Of a stretch of 64,000 nucleotides of DNA, positions 55,268 to 62,541 are shown piece by piece. The notes below the pieces were generated by a model that was not told the DNA's origin, made no database searches, and saw only the letters and a list, made by a program, of their open reading frames with translations. The position numbers and the translations under genes were made by a program. Source of the stretch: UBA1206 sp041672465. GTDB lineage: Bacteria > Bacillota > Clostridia > Oscillospirales > CAG-382. The DNA lies in contig JBAYZO010000006.1 of the NCBI GenBank assembly GCA_041672465.1, forward strand, positions 1 to 64,000, written 5' to 3'. Within the stretch, counting starts at the first letter, position 1. Every line of letters begins with the position of its first letter.

Positions 55268-55534
55268 TCAGTCTTGGAGCAAAAGTTCAAGCCGGGCGTA
55301 AACTTCGTCGGGGATTTGCAAGCCCAAAGCTTTGTCAAATCTCTTTGACTTCCTGCATTTCGAAAGACAGCTTTTGCTCGGGCAAATATACGCCCCGCGG
55401 CCGTTCGCCTTGCCGGTTTTGTCTAAGAAAACCCGACCGTCGGGAGCCCTCACCACCCGGATAAGGCTTGATTTTTCCCTTCCCTCGCCGCAGCCCAAAC
55501 ACTTGCGTTCGGGTTTTTTCTTTTGCGTATTCAT
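55268..55534 (-). CDS. ylxR: YlxR family (DUF448) RNA-binding protein
   Basis: An 88-residue small basic protein with the DUF448 motif PERKCLGCGEGREKSSLIRVVR and GRGAYICPSKSC; the two CxxC-type pairs suggest metal binding. In Firmicutes it sits between nusA and ylxQ and is described as a nucleoid-associated or RNA-binding regulator. ATG 55534 is 38 nt after the nusA stop. Confidence 0.93.
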   Translation of the reverse strand: MNTQKKKPERKCLGCGEGREKSSLIRVVRAPDGRVFLDKTGKANGRGAYICPSKSCLSKCRKSKRFDKALGLQIPDEVYARLELLLQD

Positions 55535-55572
55535 ACAAAAACCCTTTCTTTCGCCCGCCGAACCCCGCCGCG

Positions 55573-56607
55573 CTAACTGCCGGACTTTATATCTATTTTA
55601 AGCCCGGTAAGCCTTGCCGCGAGCCGCGCGTTCTGCCCTTCCCTGCCGATAGCCAGAGAAAGCTGCTCTTCCGCGACAATCACCCGGTATGCCCTGTCGT
55701 TTTCGGGGAGCTTTGTCACATCCAGCACCGCGGCGGGCGCGAGAGCCGACGCGATAAATTCCTCGTTTGATTCGGAATATTTTATTATATCGATTTTTTC
55801 GCCGTTTAACTCATCGGTAACGGCGTTCTTCCGCGACCCCCTCTGCCCTATGCAGGTTCCGATGGGGTCTACGTTGGGATCGTTTGAGACGACGGCCATT
55901 TTTGTCCTTGAGCCGGGTTCGCGGGCGATGGCTTTAATCTCCACCACTCCGTCTTTTATTTCCGGTACCTCAAGCTCAAAAAGCCTTCTCACAAGGCCGG
56001 GATGCGTGCGGTTTAAAGACACCGACGGCCCGCGGTTGCCTTTTTTAACCTCGGTGATATACACTTTTATTCTATCCCCCGGGCTTAGGCTTTCGCCGGG
56101 GATCTGCTCGTTGCGGTAGAGGGTCATATGGTTTTTGCCTATCTCCAGCACCGCGTTGCCGGTGACGGGATCGACGATTTCAACCACCGCGGTAACGATT
56201 TCTTCTTTTTTCTCCTCATATTCGCGGAGCATCATCCCGCGCTCGGCTTCACGGATTCCCTGAATAATCACCTGCTTTGCAGTCTGGGCGGAAATTCGGC
56301 CGAAGTTATGGGTTTTTACTTCTTCCTCGTATATATCTTCAAGTTCGTATTTTTTTGATTTTGCCCTCGCGTCGGAGAGCGAGATTTCCGTTTTTTCGTT
56401 TTCAACGCTTTCAACGACCCTCAGCAGTCTTAAAAGCTTCAGCTCTTTTTTAACCGGGTCAAGCTTTACCATGGCGTTGGGAAAACCGCCGTTGTCGCGC
56501 TTAAACGCCGAAAGAAGGGCAGCCTCTACCTTTTCGACCATATATTCTTTTGGTATGCCCTTTTCTTCAACTACGGCGTCGAGGGCGTCGAAAAACTCTT
56601 TGTTCAT
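55573..56607 (-). CDS. nusA: Transcription elongation/termination factor NusA
   Basis: A 344-residue regulator of RNA polymerase pausing, termination and antitermination. The N-terminal polymerase-binding domain (residues 1-130) is followed by an S1 domain (IEIGKNHMT region), and two KH domains with GTCIGQRGSRKNAVTDELNGEKIDII and IGREGQNARLAARLTGLKIDI. It lacks the C-terminal acidic repeats, as usual in Firmicutes. GGAAAG precedes the ATG. Second gene of the rimP operon. Confidence 0.95.
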   Translation of the reverse strand: MNKEFFDALDAVVEEKGIPKEYMVEKVEAALLSAFKRDNGGFPNAMVKLDPVKKELKLLRLLRVVESVENEKTEISLSDARAKSKKYELEDIYEEEVKTHNFGRISAQTAKQVIIQGIREAERGMMLREYEEKKEEIVTAVVEIVDPVTGNAVLEIGKNHMTLYRNEQIPGESLSPGDRIKVYITEVKKGNRGPSVSLNRTHPGLVRRLFELEVPEIKDGVVEIKAIAREPGSRTKMAVVSNDPNVDPIGTCIGQRGSRKNAVTDELNGEKIDIIKYSESNEEFIASALAPAAVLDVTKLPENDRAYRVIVAEEQLSLAIGREGQNARLAARLTGLKIDIKSGS

Positions 56608-56671
56608 TAATTTGCTTTCCTTTCCGTGAAAATCGTAACAGCCAAAATTGTTGCGGTTGCGGTTTTTAATT

Positions 56672-57127
56672 TTACCCCAAAACCGCCCGGGCTTTCGCGA
56701 TATTGTTTTTGTTTATTTTAACGCTGTCAAGCATAATATAATCCCCGCCGATGAAAGTTATTTTCCCCGCGTGGCTTTTTGCCCCGTCCGACGGGGTGAA
56801 CAGCTTTATTTCAACCTGCCAGCCGCTCTTTGCCGCCGCCGCGAAGTGTTCGGGCGTTCTGAGGAGCCGAGTGAGCCCCGCCGAGGACACCTCAAGAAAA
56901 TAGCTGCCGGGTATGAGATCCGCTTTTTCGACAATCTCATCTATCACCGCGTTTGCCCTGCCGAGGTCGTCAAACGTAACTCCGCCGTTTTTTTCAAGCT
57001 CAAAGACAAGGTTTTGGTCCTTGCCCTCTTTTTCATATCTCACGTCCCAGAGGGAAAACCCAATGTCAAGCAGGGGCCCTTCAACTTTTTCCCGCGCTAT
57101 GGCCGCGACGGACTTTTTTGGTTTCAA
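56672..57127 (-). CDS. rimP: Ribosome maturation factor RimP
   Basis: A 151-residue protein for 30S maturation. Seen: VEGPLLDIGFSLWDVRYEKEGKDQNLVFELEKNGGVTFDDLGRANAVIDEIVEKAD, and FLEVSSAGLTRLLRTPEHF (the SSPGL-like box). TTG 57127 is the likely start: the minus strand reads GGAGGG then 9 nt then TTG-AAA-CCA. The ATG at 57157 would put that ribosome site inside the gene. First gene of the operon; its promoter is at 57240-57268 and a hairpin is in the leader. Confidence 0.92.
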   Translation of the reverse strand: MKPKKSVAAIAREKVEGPLLDIGFSLWDVRYEKEGKDQNLVFELEKNGGVTFDDLGRANAVIDEIVEKADLIPGSYFLEVSSAGLTRLLRTPEHFAAAAKSGWQVEIKLFTPSDGAKSHAGKITFIGGDYIMLDSVKINKNNIAKARAVLG

Positions 57128-57199
57128 CTTCAAACTCCCTCCCGGCCGCCCAAACATTTTACGCTTGTTTCGGACTTTGAAAAAACCGATTTACAAACT

Positions 57200-57227
57200 T
57201 TAAGAGTGGGCCGACGCCCACTCTTAA
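57200..57227 (-). promoter_or_regulatory. Leader hairpin of the rimP-nusA-infB operon
   Basis: A perfect 12-bp palindrome TTAAGAGTGGGC / GCCCACTCTTAA with a 4-nt loop lies just downstream of the -10, within the first ~40 nt of the transcript. It has no T-run directly after it. It may stabilise the mRNA or be a NusA-sensitive pause or attenuator site. Confidence 0.8.
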
Positions 57228-57239
57228 CCTTCTAAGATT

Positions 57240-57268
57240 ATTATAACACGAAATAAAGTCAAATGCAA
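57240..57268 (-). promoter_or_regulatory. Promoter of the rimP operon
   Basis: Minus strand: TTGCAT (57263-57268), 17 nt spacer, TATAAT (57240-57245) preceded by TGT, an extended -10. Confidence 0.85.
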
Positions 57269-57367
57269 TACATTTTTTGAATTTTTAAGAAATTATTAAC
57301 CAAAATAAAGCTGTATTCGGCTGTTTTTCGCATGGGTTCGGCTTTTATTTTTCCGCCGGCGTAAAAA

Positions 57368-58147
57368 TTATTGGGGTGACTCGTTTATATAGCCTTCTTT
57401 TTCAGCCTTTTCCCAGTTGACAAAAAGGACGTCTTTGTTCTGGCCTATTGACCGCTTGGTGATGATGCTCTCTTTTTCAAGCCTGTCGAGCGCGTCGGAC
57501 AGTTCCTTTTTCTTTATGTTTTTGTTTTTCTTTATGACGCCGTCGATAAGCGTTTGGGCTCTTATCATCTTCGCGGAATTTTTAAGTTCGCCCAAAATGA
57601 GCCCGTAGTCGTTGCCGCGAACGTCTTCTTCGGTCGGGAGGGTTACGCACCAGCTCGCCGTTTCTTGGAGCTGACGCGAAAAAGAGCCCCGTATGGCGTA
57701 AATGCCGACTTCCTTGCCGCAAATGTTTTTTAAAAACGATGTCGCCGATGAAAAATGGCCGTCGCCGGAAAACAAAATAAAGACGTCGATGCCTTCGCTC
57801 AGCATTGCTTTTTGATAAATGTTGTCAAGAATAATAAAGTCGGTAAAGTCTTTTTTGACCCCCGTAGGGTTTCGTGTGTCAATAATCTTATTGGAAAACG
57901 GGCGGATTCTTTTAATCTCGTCCGCCAGCGATTTGTGGGAAAAGTCAGCGAAAAATACCGCTTCCGTCAGGTTTACTTTTCGCGAAAGGTCCTCAAACCA
58001 TGCCTTAATGTTGGGTTTCATTCCGTAATTGACGCTCATGGACACATACCATGACTCATAGTCAATAAAGGCGATACCCTTTTTCAGCCCGTTAGAAAAC
58101 AGTTCCGGAGCGAAGGGCTTTTCTTTTCCCCTTGAAAAAATGGATAT
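57368..58147 (-). CDS. NYN-domain (PIN-like) protein, probable ribonuclease; ATA start proposed
   Basis: The frame encodes GIAFIDYESWYVSMS at the start of an NYN domain, then VFFADF, IIDTRNPTGVKKDFTDFIILDNIYQKAM and VFILFSGDGHFSSATSFLK, the acidic residues that define this PIN-like fold. A C-terminal helix-turn-helix-like part (LIDGVIKKNKNIKKKELSDALDRL) follows, suggesting RNA binding. The first GTG at 58045 cuts off the domain start. Upstream, with no stop, AGGAGG is followed 9 nt later by ATA at 58145-58147 with no ATG, GTG or TTG, giving a 259-residue product. The promoter at 58223-58251 fits. ATA as start is an inference; a frameshift in the T6 run nearby is the alternative. Confidence 0.78.
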   Translation of the reverse strand: MSIFSRGKEKPFAPELFSNGLKKGIAFIDYESWYVSMSVNYGMKPNIKAWFEDLSRKVNLTEAVFFADFSHKSLADEIKRIRPFSNKIIDTRNPTGVKKDFTDFIILDNIYQKAMLSEGIDVFILFSGDGHFSSATSFLKNICGKEVGIYAIRGSFSRQLQETASWCVTLPTEEDVRGNDYGLILGELKNSAKMIRAQTLIDGVIKKNKNIKKKELSDALDRLEKESIITKRSIGQNKDVLFVNWEKAEKEGYINESPQ

Positions 58148-58222
58148 TACTTTGTTCCTCCTCTCTTTTTTTATTATTGATTTATCTTTTATATTAACTT
58201 TTTTTCTATCTTTCCGAAAAAA

Positions 58223-58251
58223 AGTATATCATATAAAACCCGCTCTGTCAA
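58223..58251 (-). promoter_or_regulatory. Promoter of the NYN gene
   Basis: Minus strand: TTGACA (58246-58251), 17 nt spacer, TATACT (58223-58228). Transcription would start near 58216, about 70 nt before the ATA at 58147. Confidence 0.88.
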
Positions 58252-58292
58252 TATCCCAAACTTGCGGATTGTTTTGGGTTTTAAGGAAAAAA

Positions 58293-58988
58293 TCAATAAG
58301 AGAGCTTGCCGAGTTCGTCTTTCAGCCTTACGATTATCCGCTTTTCAAGCCTTGAGATATATGACTGGGAAATGCCGAGTATATCGGCGACTTCCTTTTG
58401 GGTTTTTTCCCCCCTGCACCCTCCGAACCCAAACCTCAGCTCAATTATCGTGCGCTCCCTTTCGGGGAGCTTTCTCAGCGCCTGACTTATTATTTTTCTG
58501 TCCTCGCTCTCTTCTATGTTTCGGTAAACATAGTCGCTTTCGGTGCCGAGCATATCGCCGAGCAGCAGCTCGTTGCCGTCCCAGTCCACGTTGAGCGGCT
58601 CGTCAAGCGAAACCTCGCCGCGCTGTCCGGAGGATTTTCTTATATACATAAGTATCTCGTTTTCCACGCACCGCGAAGCGTAGGTCGCGAGCTTTATCTG
58701 CTTGTCGCTTTTAAAAGTGTTTACCGCCTTAATAAGCCCGATAGTGCCGATTGAAATCAAGTCTTCTATCCCCGCGCCCGTAGACTCAAACTTTTTGGCT
58801 ATATAAACGACAAGCCTCAGGTTATGCTCTATGAGCAGCTTTTTTGAGCCCTCTTCCGATATGCTCTCGATAAGGCGCTGTTCGTCCTCGTGGGTGAGCG
58901 GGGCGGGGAGAGAGGCGGGGCCGTTGATATAAAAGACGTTGTTCTCAAGCAAAAAGTAGTTTAGTATCTTCTTTAACAAGGCTAACAT
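58293..58988 (-). CDS. sigE: RNA polymerase sigma-E (sporulation, mother cell)
   Basis: A 231-residue sigma-70 factor. It starts MLALLKKILNYFLLENNVFYING, a pro-sequence as in Bacillus SigE, removed by SpoIIGA. Region 2 follows (NLRLVVYIAKKFESTGAGIEDLISIGTIGLIKAVNTF, KLATYASRCVENEILMYI) and region 4 (EKTQKEVADILGISQSYISRLEKRI). ATG 58988 is chosen: AGGAG lies 6 nt upstream. It directs early mother-cell genes after asymmetric division. It follows spoIIGA by 10 nt, the standard order. Confidence 0.95.
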   Translation of the reverse strand: MLALLKKILNYFLLENNVFYINGPASLPAPLTHEDEQRLIESISEEGSKKLLIEHNLRLVVYIAKKFESTGAGIEDLISIGTIGLIKAVNTFKSDKQIKLATYASRCVENEILMYIRKSSGQRGEVSLDEPLNVDWDGNELLLGDMLGTESDYVYRNIEESEDRKIISQALRKLPERERTIIELRFGFGGCRGEKTQKEVADILGISQSYISRLEKRIIVRLKDELGKLSY

Positions 58989-58998
58989 GTCGCACTCC

Positions 58999-59805
58999 TT
59001 ATATAAGGGACTTCGGGATAAGCCCGTCGAAGCCCGAAAAATTTTCAGTGTAGCTGTCCACCGCCACGATGGCGTCAATTTCAAACCCCGCTTTCCCAAG
59101 CGGCCTTATCGTTATCTTGTCGGGGGAAAAGCCATAGATAAGCCTTTCGCCCCCGCCGGCGGTTTTCAGCGGAATGGGGCGGGGGGTTTCGGGTTTTCGC
59201 CCCCCGAACGACTTTTCGGCGACAATTATCACCCGCTTTCCGCTGAACATGTCGAGCGCGAAACAGCCGCTGTCGATAAGCAGCCTTACTTTAAAGGTTT
59301 CGCCCCCTTTTTCAATGATGGCGTGCGCGGTGGTGACGCACGCCCTTTTCCCCGCGATAAGCGCGTAGACATATGACGCCGCCACGGCGAAAAACGAAAG
59401 GCAAAGCAAAAATACCGGCTCCACTCTGGCGTAAAACCCGCCGTTATACATATAATATCTCCCCGAAAGCGCGCAAACCGCGGAGAGCACCCCTCCCATA
59501 AGGGCGGCGGAGAGAATAAAAATAAGCGTCCGCTTTAGGAGAAGCCGAAAAGAACCGAAACCATACGCCAAAGCACACATGAGAAGCGATGCCCCCAAAT
59601 GCGCGGGGAGGGCGAGCGCGCTAAACCCCCACCCGAGGTATAAAACCAAAAGCGACCAGCCCCCGCCGGCGGCGGAGGAGGCTATAAGCCGCGATGTTTT
59701 AAGTTTCGCTGAGACAATCGCCCCCGCGATATACAGGCAAAAAAAGTCAAGAGTGAAGTTTATAAGAAAAAAAATATCAGCGTATATTACATATGTCTCG
59801 CCCAT
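58999..59805 (-). CDS. spoIIGA: Sporulation sigma-E processing peptidase SpoIIGA
   Basis: A 268-residue membrane-bound aspartic-type protease that cleaves pro-SigE. Five or so N-terminal helices (YVIYADIFFLINFTLDFFCLYIAG and onward) are followed by a cytoplasmic domain with the active-site region RLLIDSGCFALDMFSGKRVIIV, where D-S-G replaces the more usual D-T-G. It is slightly short for the family. ATG 59805 is chosen over the further ATG-like start because the family begins with a short VIYADI stretch. It precedes sigE, as in other spore formers. Promoter at 59853-59885. Confidence 0.9.
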   Translation of the reverse strand: MGETYVIYADIFFLINFTLDFFCLYIAGAIVSAKLKTSRLIASSAAGGGWSLLVLYLGWGFSALALPAHLGASLLMCALAYGFGSFRLLLKRTLIFILSAALMGGVLSAVCALSGRYYMYNGGFYARVEPVFLLCLSFFAVAASYVYALIAGKRACVTTAHAIIEKGGETFKVRLLIDSGCFALDMFSGKRVIIVAEKSFGGRKPETPRPIPLKTAGGGERLIYGFSPDKITIRPLGKAGFEIDAIVAVDSYTENFSGFDGLIPKSLI

Positions 59806-59852
59806 AAGAGTAAAAAAGCACATCCTTTTAGCGTTTGCTGCCTTGTCCTCTC

Positions 59853-59885
59853 ATTTTAAAACCCCTGTCTTAAAAAACATGTCAA
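59853..59885 (-). promoter_or_regulatory. spoIIGA promoter with a 21-nt spacer
   Basis: Minus strand: TTGACA (59880-59885) and TAAAAT (59853-59858) are 21 nt apart. In Bacillus the spoIIG promoter has the same unusual long spacing, about 22, and needs Spo0A. A TGTCAA, partly like a 0A box (TGTCGAA), covers the -35 on the other strand. The match is inferred from spacing only. Confidence 0.65.
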
Positions 59886-59960
59886 CTGTTAGGGTAAAAT
59901 AAAAATTTTTTAAGTCATTTCCCGCAAGGCTGGCGAATAAATATATACGAGGCGATAATC

Positions 59961-60119
59961 TTGAAAAAACTGCTTGCTTTTATAATTTCACTAACGCTTA
60001 TTATTTCGGCTCTTGCCCTGCTCGGCGAGCGCCCGAGCGACCTTGCGGCTTTCGCCGGTATTGGCGGGGAGTTCAAGCCCGTAAATATTGTTCAATTTTT
60101 CCGTCAGCTCCTTAAGTGA
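59961..60119 (+). CDS. Small 52-residue hydrophobic protein, coupled to spoIVFB
   Basis: A TTG-start frame of 52 codons encodes a signal- or anchor-like N-terminus KKLLAFIISLTLIISALALL and then a short polar tail ending VQFFRQLLK. GAGGCG lies 6 nt before TTG. Its TGA overlaps the GTG of the next gene in GTGA, so spoIVFB is probably translated by coupling to it. In Bacillus spoIVFB is preceded by spoIVFA, a much larger membrane regulator; this peptide occupies the same position but has no visible homology. It is a good candidate for a small partner or inhibitor of the protease, but this is inferred. Confidence 0.65.
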   Translation: MKKLLAFIISLTLIISALALLGERPSDLAAFAGIGGEFKPVNIVQFFRQLLK

Positions 60120-60709
60120 GCGGGCTTTATTTCCCGGTGTTCGGCGGGAGGGTGAGGGTAAACATATTCGCCCCCGCCTGTTTTTGGATAATTGCCGTCT
60201 CGGAGGGAGTGCCGGCTTTTTTTTGCGTTTTGGCGGGGGCTCTTGTGCACGAGGCGGGGCATTTGATACTCATTTATTCGCACGGGCAAAAAGTGACCCG
60301 AGTTGATATCGAGCCGTTCGGCGGGACGATAGGCTATACCTCGGAGGGTCTCGGGTATACCGAAGAAGCCTCGATTTGCGCTGCGGGAATTTTTTTTAAC
60401 TTGCTTTTCGCTTTTTTAGGATGTTTGCCGCTTGGGGTTTTACGGAGCGAATATCTGCTTTTATTTATATTTTCCTGTCTTTTTTTTGCTTTTATAAACA
60501 TCATACCGCTTAAGACAAACGACGGCGGACACTTGATTTACTTAAGAACAGCCAAAAACAAAGGGGAGGAAGCGGCCGAAAAAGCCTTGAAAACGGCGTC
60601 TGTTATCGGCGGGATTATTCTTGCCGCCCTTGGGATTTTTATCTTATATCTTTCGGACTTCAACAACGGTATGTGTGTTTTGTTCATACTTGCCGCCATA
60701 CCGAAATAA
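60116..60709 (+). CDS. spoIVFB: SpoIVFB-like site-2 metalloprotease (M50)
   Basis: A 197-residue membrane protease. The zinc motif VHEAGHLI (HExxH) is at about residues 42-46, and the third ligand region is NIIPLKTNDGGHLI near 130. Four to six helices. SpoIVFB processes pro-SigK in the mother cell at late sporulation; context beside spoIIGA-sigE supports this. The usual N-P-x-x-D-G near the last motif is here N-I-I-P...N-D-G. Start GTG 60116 overlaps the preceding small gene. A family homologue with a different target cannot be excluded. Confidence 0.82.
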   Translation: MSGLYFPVFGGRVRVNIFAPACFWIIAVSEGVPAFFCVLAGALVHEAGHLILIYSHGQKVTRVDIEPFGGTIGYTSEGLGYTEEASICAAGIFFNLLFAFLGCLPLGVLRSEYLLLFIFSCLFFAFINIIPLKTNDGGHLIYLRTAKNKGEEAAEKALKTASVIGGIILAALGIFILYLSDFNNGMCVLFILAAIPK

Positions 60710-60713
60710 AACC

Positions 60714-60742
60714 TTGATTTCGCCGGCCTTTTATGGTACAAT
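60714..60742 (+). promoter_or_regulatory. Promoter of AlgX-like copy B
   Basis: TTGATT (60714-60719), 17 nt spacer, TACAAT (60737-60742). Transcription would begin about 20 nt before the coding start. Confidence 0.75.
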
Positions 60743-60769
60743 ATGCGCTGAAAGGTTTGGTTGCGAAAT

Positions 60770-62398
60770 ATGAAAAAACTGCTCTTTTTAGTTCTGACGA
60801 TTTTACTTTCGCTGTCGCTTGGGTACTGCGCGGGCGGAAACGGTGACAATACCGGAAAAAGCGAAACCGTCAGCAACGCCCCGGCGTCTGAATACAATTC
60901 ATCCTCCAATGGCGGTCTTACATACCCCTCGTCGCCCGAAAGCGCGGGCAGCGCCGATAGGTCACAGCCCTCGGGTCTTTCGGAAGAGACAAGCCCGAAC
61001 GACAGCGTTCAGGTTTCGGAACCTGTCTCCGAAGAGCCCTCCGTTCCGGAGGAAAGCTCGCGGACAAGCGGTGAGGTTTCAATAAATTCACCTGAAGTAT
61101 CAACCCCGGCGCAAGTGAGTTCTGAAGAACCTTCGGAAGAGCCATCTGAAGAACCGTCGGTTGAATCATCGGAAGAACCTTCGGAAGAGCCGTCGGAAGA
61201 ACCCTCTGAAGAGCCGTCAGAAGAGCCCTCAGAAGAAGAGCCTCCTAAAAAAGAGACAGCCGCCACCCCGTCCGTTTACGGCTGCACAAAGCTTTATGAC
61301 GGGGCGTTTGTGATACTCGGCACCTGCGAAAACAACGCAACCATTTATTTCACCGCAAACGGCGTTACCGATTCCACAAATTCGGACCACGGCTTTTTCT
61401 CGGTAAGGGTAAAATCAATGGCGTCTTCGCTTGGCGTTTCGCTCTGGGCGGTTGTGGATGGTAAAGAAAACAGCAAAAAGTTAAGCTACACCGCGGTGCC
61501 CAAAGCGGTTTCCACCGATATGTGGGATATCATTGCCGGAAAAGACTATCAGTTCCACCTCGGGCTTACGCTGAACGACCACCTGCGTAACAACCTTTAC
61601 AGTCAGTCGCAGCTAAGTGAACTCACCCAGCGCCTAAAGGCAAGGCAGGCGTCGCTCGGCGACACTCAAATTATATATGTGCTCGTGCCCTCCCCCGCCG
61701 AAATTTACCCCGAGACCATGCCGGCCGAATACAAACAAATCGGCAGTATCTCAAGGCTTGACCAAGTAATGAGCGCTATAAAAAAAGCCGGTGTGTCTTG
61801 CATAAACTTAAAATCGCTTTTCACCGAGCATAAAAACGACGCTTATAAATTATATTGGAAGACAGACTCGCACTGGTCGGAATACGGAGCGTTTTTGGCT
61901 TATAAAGAAATTTTTGACCTTGTGTCCGAAAGATTCCCGAACGCCGCCGCGAGAAGTTTTGACGAGTTTAACTGGGTGAGCGACTTTTATGTGGGGGGCG
62001 ATATGTCGTATTACCTTGAGTACTACAACGGCGTGTACAGCCCGAACCTGCCCATGAAAGAGTACAGTTACCTCAGAGTGCCGAAATTTAGCATGCCGTC
62101 CGCGATAAAACAAATAAAACGGTATGTCAGCGATAAGATTTTAATATTTGACCAGACGGCAATGACGTCAAAAATGGTTATTGAGACAAACCGCCCGAAC
62201 CTCCCGAACGCCATTGTTATGCGAGACTCTTATTCCACCCAGCTCTATGACATTCTTGCCGAACGCTTTAACCTCACCTGCTATGAGCCGATGTGGTCGT
62301 TCACTTTCAGCGAGCGGGAAATAAGCAGATATAACGCGGATTTTGTAATTTATATTATAGTTGAGAGAAATCTTGACTCCGTATTTAACTTTGGATGA
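60770..62398 (+). CDS. AlgX/DHHW-like secreted lipoprotein (copy B) with SEEP repeats
   Basis: A lipoprotein of 542 residues (545 if TTG 60761 is used). Signal peptide, lipobox LGYCAGG, then a long Ser/Glu/Pro-rich linker with about ten EPSE units, a small beta domain (VYGCTKLYDGAFVILGTCENNATIYF), and an AlgX-like domain with YWKTDSHWSEYGAF and AIVMRDSYSTQL. It has the same order and motifs as the gene at 26086, and the beta domains match (VILGTCENNAT versus VMVGTCEDGAV). Role: probably O-acetylation or de-acetylation of a wall or capsule polymer. ATG 60770 is used; AAAGG is 14 nt upstream, but only 5 nt from TTG 60761, so either is possible. Confidence 0.75.
   Translation: MKKLLFLVLTILLSLSLGYCAGGNGDNTGKSETVSNAPASEYNSSSNGGLTYPSSPESAGSADRSQPSGLSEETSPNDSVQVSEPVSEEPSVPEESSRTSGEVSINSPEVSTPAQVSSEEPSEEPSEEPSVESSEEPSEEPSEEPSEEPSEEPSEEEPPKKETAATPSVYGCTKLYDGAFVILGTCENNATIYFTANGVTDSTNSDHGFFSVRVKSMASSLGVSLWAVVDGKENSKKLSYTAVPKAVSTDMWDIIAGKDYQFHLGLTLNDHLRNNLYSQSQLSELTQRLKARQASLGDTQIIYVLVPSPAEIYPETMPAEYKQIGSISRLDQVMSAIKKAGVSCINLKSLFTEHKNDAYKLYWKTDSHWSEYGAFLAYKEIFDLVSERFPNAAARSFDEFNWVSDFYVGGDMSYYLEYYNGVYSPNLPMKEYSYLRVPKFSMPSAIKQIKRYVSDKILIFDQTAMTSKMVIETNRPNLPNAIVMRDSYSTQLYDILAERFNLTCYEPMWSFTFSEREISRYNADFVIYIIVERNLDSVFNFG
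61121..61240 (+). repeat. In-frame 12-nt tandem repeat encoding (EPSE)n
   Basis: About ten imperfect 12-nt units of the type GAAGAGCCGTCG. They encode a repeating Ser-Glu-Glu-Pro linker in copy B of the AlgX-like protein. Third-position differences between units show that it is not fresh slippage. The complementary strand gives a spurious Ser/Gly frame. Confidence 0.9.
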
Positions 62399-62417
62399 AC
62401 TTTATTTGGATTATGTG

Positions 62418-62446
62418 TTGACAAAACGGAAAAAGCATATTATACT
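62418..62446 (+). promoter_or_regulatory. Promoter of the CBM9-like surface protein gene
   Basis: TTGACA (62418-62423), 17 nt spacer, TATACT (62441-62446). A ~90-nt leader follows before AGGAG and ATG 62542. Confidence 0.9.
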
Positions 62447-62541
62447 TATTCTTAGATGGGTATAGAATAAGTTGCTATGAAAGCAATATACCGTAAACAT
62501 CAATATACCACAATAATATTTTTAAGGAGTGTAAGACAGAC

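Noticed and set aside
61121..61240. CRISPR array
   Set aside because: The 12-nt units are in frame with a coding region, without spacers.
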